In this document: positions 16,779 to 28,553 of the stretch, in pieces
Numbering within the stretch: the stretch's first letter is position 1
Layout: each line of letters starts with the position of its first letter
NCBI GenBank assembly: GCA_041389725.1
Contig: JAWKRG010000009.1
Location: 124,001-188,000 of the forward strand
Direction: 5' to 3'
Source: Polyangiaceae bacterium
GTDB lineage: Bacteria; Myxococcota_A; Polyangia; Polyangiales; Polyangiaceae
DNA: 64,000 nucleotides
Translations under genes and position numbers: made by a program
The notes under the pieces: model-generated
Told to the model about the DNA's origin: nothing
What the model saw: the letters and a program-made list of their open reading frames with translations, nothing else
The model's database searches: none

Positions 16779-19442
16779 ATGGGGAGAAGCACACTTTGGG
16801 TTGGTCTCTTGCTGTGTTCGAGCGTGGCGTGCGGTGAGGACACGGCGGCAGAGCGAGGCGTGCTCGCGCGGCTCGGAGACGGATGCGTGCTGGACTCGGA
16901 CTGCGGCGGCGGATTGGCTTGCGTCTTTCAGCGCTGCCATCGCGAATGCAACGTGACGCCAGACTGCAGGAAGTTCGGCTTCGACACGATCTGTTTCGAA
17001 GTGGAAAGCTCGGACGGCAAGGGCAACAGCGTCGACAAGCGCGTGTGTCAGCTCGAGGAAACTCAGCCCTGCGCACGACCTTCGGATTGCCCATCCCCGC
17101 TGGTGTGCAAAGACCAGTGCCGCGCGCCGTGCTCGACGGTAGCGGACTGCGTGCCGGATCAGGAGTGCATCGACGACGTGTGCGTCGAGCCGGAAGAGAA
17201 GGTCGATGGCGGACTGCCGGCGCCCTTGGTGCCCAAGGCATGCGTTCATAACTCCGAGTGTGAGCCCGGCGAGATCTGCAAGGACGGCGCCTGCGCCGAG
17301 GAGTGCTACGAGGACCGCGACTGCACCTTCGGCTGGAGTTGCGTGGAGGAAGACGGGTTTCGCGTGTGCCGGCCTCCCGGTGGCAGCGGTGGCACGGGCG
17401 GCAGCGGTGGCACGGGCGGCACCGGCGGTGCAGGCGGTAGCGGCGGCACGGGGGGAACGCCTGGGCTGCCGACGGGCTCGCCTTGCAGCGACAAGACGCA
17501 GTGCCAGAGCAGTGTGTGCCTGTTCAACGCCTGCCAACAGGCTCGCTGTGATGACGGCGTGACGAACGGCGACGAGAGCGACACCGATTGCGGTGGTAGC
17601 TGCCCGAAGTGTCCGGATGCGGCGGCGTGCGCGCAGGGCAGCGACTGCTTCTCGGGAGTCTGTGATGTCTCCGCGAAAACGTGCACGACCGGGACTTGCT
17701 CGGACAGCGTGAAGAACGGCATCGAAACGGGGATCGACTGCGGCGTGCTCAGCGGCTGCGGTGCGTGCAGCGAGGGCAAGGGCTGCGCAAACAGCGCCGA
17801 TTGCGGGACAGGGCTCGTCTGTGTGCCCGGAACCGCGACGTGTGAGGCGGCTTACAAGCTGAGCGTGAGCTTCGCGGGCACGGGCAGCGGGACGGTTACG
17901 GGCCCTGGCGGCCTGTCGTGCCCGGGCACCTGCACGGTGAACGTCCAGAAGAACACGCCGATCACGTTGACGGCGAGCGCCGGCGCTGGATCGACGGTGA
18001 CGGGTTTCAGCGGCGGCTGCACGAGCACGACGAACTCGTGCATGAACAGCTACACGGCCGACACCAGCGTAGTCGTCACCTTCAGCGGGGGCTCGGGAGG
18101 TCCTACCTGGCTAGCAGAGGTCTCCGACGGCTGGGGTCAGGGCCTCGACGGTGCTGGCGATGAAATCGCGCCCCTCTACAACGGCACACACTACGCGGCG
18201 ATCGCGCGGGGCAGCCTCTACTATTCGGTGTGCGACGCGCCGGTGACCAACGACGGTATCCACTTGGTGCGTCTCGACAGCGCGGGCAAGTGCGCTGCGG
18301 GTGGCGCTCACAAGTTGGCGGGCGCTCTCGAGGCCCGCGGTGTGGGCGTCGCGCAGAATGGCGACTTCTTGGTCACTGTCGAGACGGATAGCAACCAGAT
18401 CGTGGATCTCGGCAAAGGGCCATTCCAGTGCACCGCCGGCTTGGCGAGCTTCAACGTGGTCCGCTACACACCGGGTAGCTGGGCGCCGGTGAGCGTCGGG
18501 CCCTGCCGCTACGGGCAGGCCTGGCGTCAAGCTGCCGGGACCGGCAAGATCGCGGTCGTCGGGCAGGCCACGGGCGGTGACATCGGCGGCGGCGCTGCAG
18601 CGAACACTCAGGCCTTCGTCGCGCTCTACGACGACTCGACCATGGCACTGACCCATCGCTACGTGACGCCTGGGACGGTGAACTACTTCGTGTTCCGCGA
18701 TGCCACCATCGAGCCCTCGTCTGGAGACGTGGTGGCGGTGGGTACGTGCGCGGAGCTGTCCGACGGCAAGGTCTGGCAAGGCCCCTCGTCCGCAGGCAGG
18801 TATCCCTGCGTCGTGCGGCTGAAGCAGGCCGCGGGCAACCAGCTGCAGGAGGTGTGGGTGCTGACCCTGCCCTCGGGTCTGGGGGGCGGCGGGGTATCCT
18901 CGGTCGCCTATCGCGTCGCACCGCTCGGCGGCGGCGACTTTGTTATCGCTGGTTGGTTCTTCGGTCACCTCACTGGAACGCCTGTCACGAACCTGAACTA
19001 CTCGGATGGCTTCGTAGCCATCGTCGATGGCGCTACTGGGAAGATCAAAGAGAACCCCCCCGGAACGCCCCTCAAGCGGATCATCTTTTCTCCGCGTGTT
19101 GGTACGGTGAACGCCCTGACCGTGAGCAACGGGGACATCTGGATCGCGGGGGTTGGTAGCGACATGAACTTCGGCAAGGACGCCAATGGCGCCGACGTCA
19201 AGACCGCCGCGGCGCTGGATTTCGAGGACATCTTCGTCGCTCGCTTCGACGGCAATCTGGTCCCCAAGAGCGCCAAGCTCTATCCGGGGTCGGCGGACTC
19301 CAACTCCGAGGGCGCACGTGCCCTCGCCGCTTCCGTGGGTGGGGGGGTCGTGCTCGGCGCACACTCGAGCGGCACGCTGAGCTTCGGCGGCACGCCGCCC
19401 GACGTGACCGGCCGCGCCTTCATCACCTATCTCAGTCCTTGA
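16779..19442 (+). CDS. Large Cys-rich lipoprotein with InlB-like repeat and propeller-like domain
   Basis: 887 residues. The lipoprotein signal ends SSVAC (Cys18). Residues ~30-190 hold several short Cys-rich modules (DSDCGGGLACVFQRC, NSECEPGEICKDGAC). A Gly/Ser/Thr linker (~203-232) and three more modules of the type CSDSVKNGIETGIDCG follow, then one bacterial InlB-like repeat (~365-435: LSVSFAGTGSGTVTG...CTVNVQKNTPITLTA). The C-terminal ~440 residues show repeated motifs such as GDFLVTVE, GKIAVVGQ and GDFVIAGWFFG, typical of a beta-propeller. ATG 16779 is chosen because it begins the signal; the upstream frame is non-coding. Probably surface-exposed; function unknown. Confidence 0.75.
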   Translation: MGRSTLWVGLLLCSSVACGEDTAAERGVLARLGDGCVLDSDCGGGLACVFQRCHRECNVTPDCRKFGFDTICFEVESSDGKGNSVDKRVCQLEETQPCARPSDCPSPLVCKDQCRAPCSTVADCVPDQECIDDVCVEPEEKVDGGLPAPLVPKACVHNSECEPGEICKDGACAEECYEDRDCTFGWSCVEEDGFRVCRPPGGSGGTGGSGGTGGTGGAGGSGGTGGTPGLPTGSPCSDKTQCQSSVCLFNACQQARCDDGVTNGDESDTDCGGSCPKCPDAAACAQGSDCFSGVCDVSAKTCTTGTCSDSVKNGIETGIDCGVLSGCGACSEGKGCANSADCGTGLVCVPGTATCEAAYKLSVSFAGTGSGTVTGPGGLSCPGTCTVNVQKNTPITLTASAGAGSTVTGFSGGCTSTTNSCMNSYTADTSVVVTFSGGSGGPTWLAEVSDGWGQGLDGAGDEIAPLYNGTHYAAIARGSLYYSVCDAPVTNDGIHLVRLDSAGKCAAGGAHKLAGALEARGVGVAQNGDFLVTVETDSNQIVDLGKGPFQCTAGLASFNVVRYTPGSWAPVSVGPCRYGQAWRQAAGTGKIAVVGQATGGDIGGGAAANTQAFVALYDDSTMALTHRYVTPGTVNYFVFRDATIEPSSGDVVAVGTCAELSDGKVWQGPSSAGRYPCVVRLKQAAGNQLQEVWVLTLPSGLGGGGVSSVAYRVAPLGGGDFVIAGWFFGHLTGTPVTNLNYSDGFVAIVDGATGKIKENPPGTPLKRIIFSPRVGTVNALTVSNGDIWIAGVGSDMNFGKDANGADVKTAAALDFEDIFVARFDGNLVPKSAKLYPGSADSNSEGARALAASVGGGVVLGAHSSGTLSFGGTPPDVTGRAFITYLSP

Positions 19443-19574
19443 TGCGCGGGCGCGGCGTCGAATGCGGGAGGCGCCGCTCGCGCCGCCGCGCGGCGAGACC
19501 CAACCCAAGCCAGAGCGGTCGCGCTCTTCAGCGGATCGCTGGGTCGCTACTGGTGTCGTGCGAGCTCCAGGTCG

Positions 19575-20762
<1,188 letters not shown>

Positions 20763-20800
20763 CGTCGCTCCTGCAGGTCAGGGAAGCAGGTGGTGCAGCA

Positions 20801-21982
20801 CTAGAAGCGCAGCACGACCTTGGGAAAAGTCTGGATCTTCTGCTCGAACTCGGCGGCGTCGAATTTTTCGAAGTCGAGCACGGGGCCATCGCCGCGGTTG
20901 AGGATGACCTCCCAGATCAAGTCGTGGATGTTGGGCTCTCGGCTCTCGAGCAGATGCCGCGTGATGTGCCAGGTCTCGGGAATGCGGCGGCCGATGACGC
21001 TGTGCATGGCGATGCCGTCGACGATCACACGGTCGAAGCTCTCGATGATGGCATCACCGCTCTTGAGGCCGAAGAGGATCACGTCGCCGCCGCGGCGCAC
21101 GCAGTGAATGGCGTTGTTGACGCTGGAATTGAGGCCACTCATCTCCAGCACGACGTCCACGCCCACACCGTCCGTCAGGCGTCGGATTTGTTCCGCCAAG
21201 TCCGGGTCGTGGGAGTAGCCGTCGGAGCTTTCTCCCGGGCTGAGCACGCTGTCGGCGCCAAGACGACGGGCCATTTCGGCATGGGTGGCCACGGGCTCCA
21301 CGCCGATGATCTGGGTCGCGCCCAGGGCGCGCGCGATGGCGACAGCGAAGAGCCCAATGGTGCCGCAGCCGACGATCGCAACGCGTTTGCCGCGAAGGTT
21401 GACCTTGGTACACGCGTGCACTGCGTTGCCGAAGGGTTCCTGCACGGCTGCCACTTCCGGGCGGATCTTGTCGGTATTGGTGCGCCAGATCACCTTGGCA
21501 GGGAGCTTGACGTAGTCCGCGAAGGCGCCGTCATAGCTGATGCCGATGATCAGATCGTCGGCGCAGACGTGGGCGTCGCCCACGCGGCACTGGTAGCAGA
21601 CGCCGCAATAGATGTGGCTTTCGGCGGCGACCAGGTCACCGACTTCGAGGCCGTGGCTGCGTTTGGCGTCGCTGCCCACGGCCACCACCTCGCCGAACAA
21701 TTCGTGGCCGATGATGCGGCGAGCCTTGGGCGCGCGCTGTTCCTTGCTTTCACGATCCAGGGACTGAAAGATCATGTCCTTGAAGGCGCGTCGGAACCAG
21801 ATGCCCCGGTCCGAGCCGCAGAAACCCACGAAGCGTGGTTTGATCAAGACGCGAGAGCGGTCGTGGTAGTCGACGCGCTCGTCCAGGGATGCTCGCGGCA
21901 CCTCGGCTGCGCGTAGCCCCTTGCTCTTCTCCCAGGGATCCTGCTCGCGGTCGTAGACCAGGGCCCGCATGGACTCGTTCAT
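20801..21982 (-). CDS. tdh: L-threonine 3-dehydrogenase (zinc-dependent MDR)
   Basis: 393 residues; a medium-chain dehydrogenase/reductase. The catalytic zinc site is indicated by FCGSDRG (Cys55) and IIGHELFGEVV. The structural zinc loop has four cysteines (CGVCYQCRVGDAHVC). The NAD-binding Rossmann motif is IVGCGTIGLFAVAIARALG. It would oxidise L-threonine to 2-amino-3-ketobutyrate, which the next gene product cleaves. It is ~45 residues longer than E. coli Tdh, mostly at the N-terminus and around FRRAFKDMIFQSLDRES, so a related polyol or alcohol substrate is not excluded; the kbl neighbour supports threonine. The 182 bp upstream of the start (21,983-22,164) shows nothing recognisable. Confidence 0.82.
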   Translation of the reverse strand: MNESMRALVYDREQDPWEKSKGLRAAEVPRASLDERVDYHDRSRVLIKPRFVGFCGSDRGIWFRRAFKDMIFQSLDRESKEQRAPKARRIIGHELFGEVVAVGSDAKRSHGLEVGDLVAAESHIYCGVCYQCRVGDAHVCADDLIIGISYDGAFADYVKLPAKVIWRTNTDKIRPEVAAVQEPFGNAVHACTKVNLRGKRVAIVGCGTIGLFAVAIARALGATQIIGVEPVATHAEMARRLGADSVLSPGESSDGYSHDPDLAEQIRRLTDGVGVDVVLEMSGLNSSVNNAIHCVRRGGDVILFGLKSGDAIIESFDRVIVDGIAMHSVIGRRIPETWHITRHLLESREPNIHDLIWEVILNRGDGPVLDFEKFDAAEFEQKIQTFPKVVLRF

Positions 21983-22164
21983 GGGGGCGTCTTACGACGC
22001 TCGCGCCGCGGGGTCGAGGGGCGAGCGCCGACGGGCAGGTTGGGACGCGTGGTGGGCACCGCGAACACGTCGGCAGGGCAGAGCGGACGCGTCGGTGGCC
22101 CCAAGAAGCCTTGGAGCCGCCGGTGTTCTTCGTCGCGCCTGACGCGTCGCGGCGCGGGCGGGAA

Positions 22165-22818
22165 CTATTTGGTGGGTAGCTTGAAGGGTAGCTTCAAGCG
22201 GCCCTTGGTCGAGCTAGTCGCGGGGGGCGCGCTCGTCGTGGGTGCCGCGGATGCGGTGGGCGCAGCCGATGCCGATGGGGCCGCCGAGGCGGAAGGTGCG
22301 GCGGAGGCCGACGGCTCTACCGACGCCGTTGTCGCAGGGGGGGGCCCCGAGTCCACGATCACGACTCCTGCGTCTTGCTTCAGCACTGCTTCCGGGTCGA
22401 CCTTCTCGACGTAGGTCGATAGCTGCTTGTTCAGGATCCACCCGGGCGAAAGCACGCCCACGCCGGACGGGTAGTCGATCAGTACCCAGTTATCCATGCG
22501 CGCTTTACGGTTGACGAGGGTGTTGCGAGACAGGGTCGCAATGTGATTCGTCGTGTCGTCGGCCTCGCGGTACACCTTGGCGTTCGCGTAGGTGACCTTG
22601 ACGGTGCCACGCTCATCCTTCTCTTTGTCGCCGTAGCGCTTGACCTCGTCCTTCTTCGGCTCTTCCTTCTTGGGTTCTTCTTTGGGAGCCTCGGTCGCAA
22701 CGGGCGCCGCGTCCTCGACGGCGGGGGGAGCTTCCTCCTCCTTCTTCTTGCACGCCATGAGAGCAATCACCACGAGCGCGCCCGCTCCGACTGTCGTCCA
22801 CTTGTCCGGCTTGATCAT
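22165..22818 (-). CDS. SH3-like-domain lipoprotein
   Basis: 217 residues. The lipoprotein signal is VVIALMAC (Cys near 22). A charged Glu/Lys-rich stretch (~25-65) precedes a bacterial SH3-like domain (~68-140: VKVTYANAKVYREADDTTNHIATLSRN, WVLIDYP, GWILNKQ). The C-terminal ~70 residues are low-complexity Ala/Ser/Pro repeats (SASAAP units). The start ATG 22818 is set by a strong GGAGGAG Shine-Dalgarno sequence 6 bp upstream; an earlier frame start at 22887 lacks one and would bury the signal. SH3-like domains of this kind usually bind cell-wall peptides, so a periplasmic role near peptidoglycan is likely but unproven. Confidence 0.75.
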   Translation of the reverse strand: MIKPDKWTTVGAGALVVIALMACKKKEEEAPPAVEDAAPVATEAPKEEPKKEEPKKDEVKRYGDKEKDERGTVKVTYANAKVYREADDTTNHIATLSRNTLVNRKARMDNWVLIDYPSGVGVLSPGWILNKQLSTYVEKVDPEAVLKQDAGVVIVDSGPPPATTASVEPSASAAPSASAAPSASAAPTASAAPTTSAPPATSSTKGRLKLPFKLPTK

Positions 22819-22883
22819 GCCTGGCTCCTCCTGGAAGCCCCGCACACTAGGCGATTTTGCTGCGACGAACCAGACCCCGGAAA

Positions 22884-23732
22884 TCACCGCTTATTCCGGC
22901 TTTTACGGCGGGCAGCTGCGGGCGTCTGCGCCAGGAGGTCGCGCAGAGCGGCCGCCGCGGGGCTGAGGGATTCACGTCCTCGGTGCACGAGACGCAGCTC
23001 CCGCCGTAGGGGCGTCAACGGATGACTCAGCCGAAAGAGCCGACGGTTCTTCAGTTCCACCTGCACCGCGGCGCTGCTGATCAACGCGATGCCGATGCCT
23101 TCGCGCACGTGGCGCTTCACGGCGGCAATGCTCGCCAACTCAATCACCACGTCGGCATCGGGGAAGTGCCGATTCAGGACGGCGCGCGTGTGCGTACCCG
23201 ACAGAAAGGTCACGAACGGATGCCCCTCGGGGTCGACGCGTTTCGCGCCCACCAGAATGAAGTCATCATGGCCCCACGCTTCTCCGGGGCCATCGGGCAG
23301 AATCGCCAGGTCGATCTCTCCGCGGTCCACCGCGTCTCGCCCTTGCGCCGGAAACAGCTCCGACAACACGATGCGGATGTTCGGGTGTCGAGTGCGAAAG
23401 CGAGCCAGCAGGGGCGGCAGCAGATAGGTGGCGACGGTTCCGCCGGCACCGATTCGAACCTCACCGCGTGTCAGTCCCTGCACTTCACGCACCGCTTGCT
23501 GCGCGTCCGACATGGCTGCCAATACGGCCTGCGCCCGCGGGATCAGAGTGCGTCCCACCGCGGTTGGCTCCGCGCCGCTGCGTCCACGATGGAGCAGCGT
23601 GGCACCGAAATGCGTTTCCAGGCGTCGCAAAGAGGCCGAAAGCGCCGGCTGGGACAGGTGCGCGGCCCGCGCCGCCGCGGTGACGGTGCCGTGGTCGACC
23701 ACGAGCAGGAAGTGCCGTAGTTCGTCTAACAT
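22884..23732 (-). CDS. LysR-family transcriptional regulator
   Basis: 282 residues. The N-terminal winged helix-turn-helix is at ~1-60 (LRHFLLVVDHGTVTAAARAAHLSQPALSASLRRLE), followed by the linker helix and a periplasmic-binding-like effector domain (GEVRIGAGGTVATYLLPPLLARF, ~90-280). The start is ATG 23732; a TTG at 23738 is in frame. It is transcribed away from a TauE/SafE exporter gene, with a 70-bp shared region containing a perfect palindrome. This layout is typical of a LysR protein controlling its divergent neighbour and itself. The likely effector is the exported anion or a related sulfur or organic acid compound, by inference only. Confidence 0.88.
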   Translation of the reverse strand: MLDELRHFLLVVDHGTVTAAARAAHLSQPALSASLRRLETHFGATLLHRGRSGAEPTAVGRTLIPRAQAVLAAMSDAQQAVREVQGLTRGEVRIGAGGTVATYLLPPLLARFRTRHPNIRIVLSELFPAQGRDAVDRGEIDLAILPDGPGEAWGHDDFILVGAKRVDPEGHPFVTFLSGTHTRAVLNRHFPDADVVIELASIAAVKRHVREGIGIALISSAAVQVELKNRRLFRLSHPLTPLRRELRLVHRGRESLSPAAAALRDLLAQTPAAARRKSRNKR

Positions 23733-23746
23733 AAACAAATACTATC

Positions 23747-23759
23747 ATATTCAGAATAT
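23747..23759. promoter_or_regulatory. Candidate LysR operator
   Basis: A perfect 13-bp palindrome, ATATTC-A-GAATAT, lies in the AT-rich gap between the divergent LysR and exporter genes. It sits 15 bp upstream of the LysR start and 43 bp upstream of the exporter ATG. LysR proteins typically bind a dyad with a T-N11-A core in this position; the match of size and location supports an operator. No footprint evidence. Confidence 0.5.
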
Positions 23760-23802
23760 CAATCGATTGGACGAATGACGGGTCGGAGCTCAGATTGCGT
23801 TC

Positions 23803-24522
23803 ATGACGCTGTTGCTCCTGATTGCGATGAGCGGCGTTGCGGGCGTGCTCACGACGGTGGCGGGCGCCGGTGGCGGTCTGTTGCTGCTGCTGACCCTGTC
23901 GGCCGTCTGGGAGCCTGCCCGGGCCTTGGCAGTGACGGCTCCGGCCTTGCTGTTCGGCAATGCCCACCGCGCCATCACCCTCCGCCGTGAGGCGGATCTC
24001 AGCGTCGCGCGCGACTTCGCCCTCGGCGCGTTTCCCGCGGGGCTCGCAGGCGGCCTGATCGCCGGCGTGATCCCCAGTGTCACGGCGACTTGGCTGCTCG
24101 TGCTGCTCACCTTCGCCGCCGTGCTTCGCGCGCTGCTTCGCATCCAGCTGATGTTGCCCCGCTGCGCCATCTTGGGATCCGGGGCGGGCATTGGGCTGCT
24201 CACCGGAACGACCGGAGGCGCGGGCATGCTGGTGTCGCCCATCCTGCTGTCGCGTGGCCTGGTGGCAGAGCGCTACGTGGCGACAGGCGCCATCTGCGGC
24301 ACGGTGCTGCACCTCTCTCGCATCTGCGGCTACGGACTGTCCGGCATGTTCTCGCCCACGGTTTGGCTCGACGCAGCCGTCGCCACCGCTGCGCTGTTGC
24401 TGGGCAACGGCGTCGGCATCCGCCTGCGTCCCCTGGCCCGCCGACTTCCTTCGGGCGCGTTGGAGTACGGCGTGCTCGTCATCAGCGTGAGCGTCGCCCT
24501 CTTCGGCGCCCTGACCCGCTGA
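23803..24522 (+). CDS. TauE/SafE (TSUP) family anion exporter
   Basis: 239 residues with about eight hydrophobic segments, the normal size of a TSUP-family membrane protein. Family-like features are the Gly-rich first helix (SGVAGVLTTVAGAGGGLLLLLTL), the mid-protein repeat (GSGAGIGLLTGTTGGAGMLVSP) and the short charged loop between halves. Such proteins move sulfite, sulfoacetate or other organic anions across the inner membrane. It is divergent from a LysR regulator, which probably controls it. The substrate cannot be told from the sequence. The following 298-bp gap contains a copy of the dispersed repeat (24,597-24,736). Confidence 0.82.
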   Translation: MTLLLLIAMSGVAGVLTTVAGAGGGLLLLLTLSAVWEPARALAVTAPALLFGNAHRAITLRREADLSVARDFALGAFPAGLAGGLIAGVIPSVTATWLLVLLTFAAVLRALLRIQLMLPRCAILGSGAGIGLLTGTTGGAGMLVSPILLSRGLVAERYVATGAICGTVLHLSRICGYGLSGMFSPTVWLDAAVATAALLLGNGVGIRLRPLARRLPSGALEYGVLVISVSVALFGALTR

Positions 24523-24596
24523 GCGGCACTGCGCCACTCAACCGCAAAGCCGCCAGCGTCTTCCAACGGGCGGTGGCTATCCGGTTTGAACGCTCT

Positions 24597-24736
24597 TTCA
24601 ACCGCCAAGACGCCAGGAGCGCGGAGATTCGCCAAGGGATGGTTGTGGGTGCGCAGGTGCGCACCCAACCAAACCCAATCTTGGCGTGGCTTGGCGGACC
24701 TTGGCGTCGTGGCGGTGAAAAAAGAAGCGTTGCCGG
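24597..24736 (+). repeat. Dispersed ~140-bp palindromic repeat, copy A
   Basis: One of three diverged copies in the window (others near 52,212 and 55,018), all on the same strand. Outer arms 24,601-24,616 and 24,701-24,716 are inverted repeats matching at 14 of 16 positions (ACCGCCAAGACGCCAG against ACCGCCACGACGCCAA after reversal). The centre is a perfect hairpin, GGGTGCGC-AGGT-GCGCACCC (24,647-24,666). Shared landmarks are AGAGCGCGGAG-like and CGCCAAGG blocks on the left and TCTTGGCG and GAAGCGTTGC on the right. It lies between convergent genes. No transposase is nearby. Confidence 0.75.
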
Positions 24737-24820
24737 TCGCGACCGCGCAGTCCGTTTCGGCACTCGCTCGCACGAGGCACGACTCTCGGTCGCGGGCGGT
24801 GCGTGCGCGAACGGCGGGGG

Positions 24821-26137
<1,317 letters not shown>

Positions 26138-26385
26138 TGGGGGGGCGGCGGGTTCGGACAAGGACAGCGTCTGCGCTTCTACCCGTGCTCGCGCGCCTGG
26201 GCAACCCTGCGCAGATTCTGCGGCCGATTGGGTGGGACACAGGGCTGGTCGGCTCCCGACCGACGGCGTGGTGTGCCATTCCGTGTCACGGGCGGAGGCA
26301 CGGCATTTGCTGATATTCTGGGACAACGGCGGCGAAGCGAGGTTGCCGTCGCTGCGTGAGTAAGTGTCGTCGACTGGGAGGACCC

Positions 26386-27027
26386 ATGAAGAGCTTGGGA
26401 CTGACAATCAGTGGTTTCGCCGTCGCGCTGACAGTAGTGGGCGCTGCATCAGCTAACTGCGCCATGCCCATAGGCTATCAAGTGAAGGTCGAGGGCAATA
26501 CGGTCACCGTCTGCGCCCAGAACTTCACCAACCGCGGCTGCCCTGACAGTGGTGGCATGCTTCGCCAGACGCCTGGTGGCGACACCGTGCAGCTCGGCGA
26601 CTACTGCGTCGACTCCTGCTACGTGGACGAGTGCGTGCCCAAGGGCGAGCATCGCTACGGCTTCGCAACACCCTACGACTGCTGCTCTTCCTGCTGTGGC
26701 ACTGACTACTTCGCGACGGCATCGGTGACGGCCGATCCCCCAAGCGGCTGCATGCCGACTTCCGGCAACCCCGGTACCCAGACCTTCAATGGCACGCTGC
26801 CCTGGGGCGATGATCCCAGCATCTGCGGCTACCAGGGCGGTGCCGGCAGCCCGGCTACCGGAGGCGCCAGCGGCGGAGCGGGTGCCCCGGCCGCCAGTGG
26901 CGGTTCAAGTGACGATGGCGGTTGCGCCGTGCGTCCGCTAGGCGCGCGTGAGGTGGTGTTCGGTGTCAACGCGCTCCTGCTCGCCCTTGGTTTGGGACTG
27001 TCTGCCCGTCGGCGCCTGCGCAAGTGA
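26386..27027 (+). CDS. Secreted Cys-rich protein with MYXO-CTERM-like sorting tail
   Basis: 213 residues. A signal peptide (FAVALTVVGAASA) precedes a Cys-rich domain (~24-140) with paired cysteines (YDCCSSCCGTDYF). A Gly/Ala/Ser linker (~148-180) leads to a terminal signal: DGGCAVRPLG, a hydrophobic helix (VVFGVNALLLALGLGL) and a basic tail (ARRRLRK). This Cys-helix-Arg arrangement matches the MYXO-CTERM sorting signal of myxobacterial surface proteins. ATG 26386 is set by a GGGAGGA Shine-Dalgarno sequence. The function of the Cys-rich domain is unknown. The stop overlaps the next gene's start. Confidence 0.75.
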   Translation: MKSLGLTISGFAVALTVVGAASANCAMPIGYQVKVEGNTVTVCAQNFTNRGCPDSGGMLRQTPGGDTVQLGDYCVDSCYVDECVPKGEHRYGFATPYDCCSSCCGTDYFATASVTADPPSGCMPTSGNPGTQTFNGTLPWGDDPSICGYQGGAGSPATGGASGGAGAPAASGGSSDDGGCAVRPLGAREVVFGVNALLLALGLGLSARRRLRK

Positions 27028-27344
27028 ACGCGGTGCTCGTCGCGCTGGCGGTGACACTAGCGGTCGAGATTCCTGTCGTTGCCCTCGTCTACAAGGGTGA
27101 GCGAGTGCGCATGGCGCTCGCCTGTGCGGGCGTGACGGCGGCGACGAACCTGACGATGAACACGCTGCTGCTTCGCGTCGCACCGTCCATCGAGAGCTAC
27201 TTGCTCATCGGCGAAGTGGGCGCGGTGGTGCTGGAGGCGGCGGCCTACGTCTGGATCAGCAAGAGCCGCGACCTCGGCCGCGCTCTCGTCGCCTCCGCTC
27301 TAGCGAACAGCCTCAGCTACGCCGCCGGCCTGTGGCTGTTCTGA
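27024..27344 (+). CDS. Small integral membrane protein
   Basis: 106 residues with three to four hydrophobic segments (VALAVTLAVEIPVVALVY, MALACAGVTAATNLTMNTLLL, YLLIGEVGAVVLEAAAYVWI, ALVASALANSLSYAAGLWLF). The GTG start overlaps the previous stop (GTGA), so it is translated together with the MYXO-CTERM-like protein. The family is not recognised. Coupling to a sorted surface protein hints at a role in its membrane handling, but this is only a guess from gene order. Confidence 0.65.
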   Translation: MNAVLVALAVTLAVEIPVVALVYKGERVRMALACAGVTAATNLTMNTLLLRVAPSIESYLLIGEVGAVVLEAAAYVWISKSRDLGRALVASALANSLSYAAGLWLF

Positions 27345-27379
27345 GTTGGTGATCTCAGGTCGCGCCCGCGACATTCGCG

Positions 27380-28453
27380 TCAGGGGGCGTCGTCGACTTG
27401 CACGGCGTAGTCGACCTTTGCCGCCCGGTCGTCGCCCGCAACCGCGGGAGGCGCCGTGCGACCGACCTGCGCGCTGTGATCGACCACCAAGTAGTAGGTT
27501 CCCTTCGGCACCTGGACGAAGCGCTTCCAGGGTTGTCCCTGCAGCAATGGGTCGTCCAAGCGGGGAGCCGCCGGCAGCGCCGCCGGTCCCGCGTTCTTCA
27601 CGTAGCCGTCGATCATCTGATCGCCCATGAACTTCGGGACCAGAAAGACGTCCACGCCCGGGGCGCCGTCGAGGGTCATGGTCAGATAGAAAGCCTGATC
27701 GTCGTCTTCTACTTCGAAGCCTCCGATGAAGTCCTGTTGACCCGTGTGGACCTCGGTGCGGTCGTTGGCCAAGGTGACGCGCTCGCTCTTGATGTAGAAG
27801 GGCTTGAAGGGCTTGGCGCCCTTGGGCACGTAGCCGGTGGCAAAATCCGTCTCGCCGTCGCTGTTGTAGCGAATCACGGTGAAACCGCGGCGCAGCTGCG
27901 CTTCGACGATTTGTCGTCCGAGCTGATCTGGGTTGATGCCCGTTAGGCTCATGCCGCCGCGCGCGAGGGAGCTTTCGACCAGGGTCGTCTGGAAGGAATT
28001 TGCATCCACCTTGCGCGGGCGAAAGTAGATGTACATCGCGCCGTCGTCGTCGAGCTGGAAGTCAGGTGCGTACTCGATCAGACCAGCGGCTGTGAAGCCG
28101 ATGCGGCCGCTGAGGTTCGTCCAGCCATAGCCGCGCCCGGTGTATTGGATCACCAAGCTCTTGCGATTGTCGTCATCAATCACAGTCTGATTGCAGCTGT
28201 TGGCGAAGAAGCGACCCACTACGGGTTGGTCGTCGTTGAGCTTGAGCGGCGCTCCCCGTCGAGTCATCTCGAAGCAGAAGCGATCGAGCCCGAACTTGAG
28301 GATGTCGAACCGGAGCGACTTGTTCTCGGGATTGTTGATGACCCCCGGGCCCAGCACGCCGATGGCGCTGGAACCCACTGCCTCCTTGTTGGGGCAACCC
28401 GGCAAAAGCAGCGAGGTGGCGAGCAGGGCGAGGAGCAGACTTCGACGCAGCAT
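27380..28453 (-). CDS. Outer-membrane/periplasmic lipoprotein, unknown function
   Basis: 357 residues. The lipoprotein signal is LLALLATSLLLPGC (Cys20). The mature protein lacks recognised domains; it has many beta-type stretches (FDILKFGLDRFCFEMTRRGAP, SLVIQYTGRGYGW, GAMYIYFRPRK, GTYYLVVDHSAQVG) and only a few cysteines. The start ATG 28453 is used because the signal begins there; the frame stays open upstream to 29044 but that part is antisense to gpsA. The start is 101 bp from the divergent gpsA ATG. No function is proposed. Confidence 0.7.
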   Translation of the reverse strand: MLRRSLLLALLATSLLLPGCPNKEAVGSSAIGVLGPGVINNPENKSLRFDILKFGLDRFCFEMTRRGAPLKLNDDQPVVGRFFANSCNQTVIDDDNRKSLVIQYTGRGYGWTNLSGRIGFTAAGLIEYAPDFQLDDDGAMYIYFRPRKVDANSFQTTLVESSLARGGMSLTGINPDQLGRQIVEAQLRRGFTVIRYNSDGETDFATGYVPKGAKPFKPFYIKSERVTLANDRTEVHTGQQDFIGGFEVEDDDQAFYLTMTLDGAPGVDVFLVPKFMGDQMIDGYVKNAGPAALPAAPRLDDPLLQGQPWKRFVQVPKGTYYLVVDHSAQVGRTAPPAVAGDDRAAKVDYAVQVDDAP

Positions 28454-28553
28454 GGGAGGCCAAACATAGACCCGAAAGGGCCGCCGACGGAATGCGCTGG
28501 TGACGAACGCGCGTTGACAGGGCGTCCCGTCGCGAAAATGCTGTCCGAACCGC

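Noticed and set aside
26138..26407. N-terminal extension of signal peptidase I
   Set aside because: It overlaps the divergent gene that has a strong Shine-Dalgarno sequence, and its residues do not resemble protein sequence of the family; a later GTG or TTG start is preferred.
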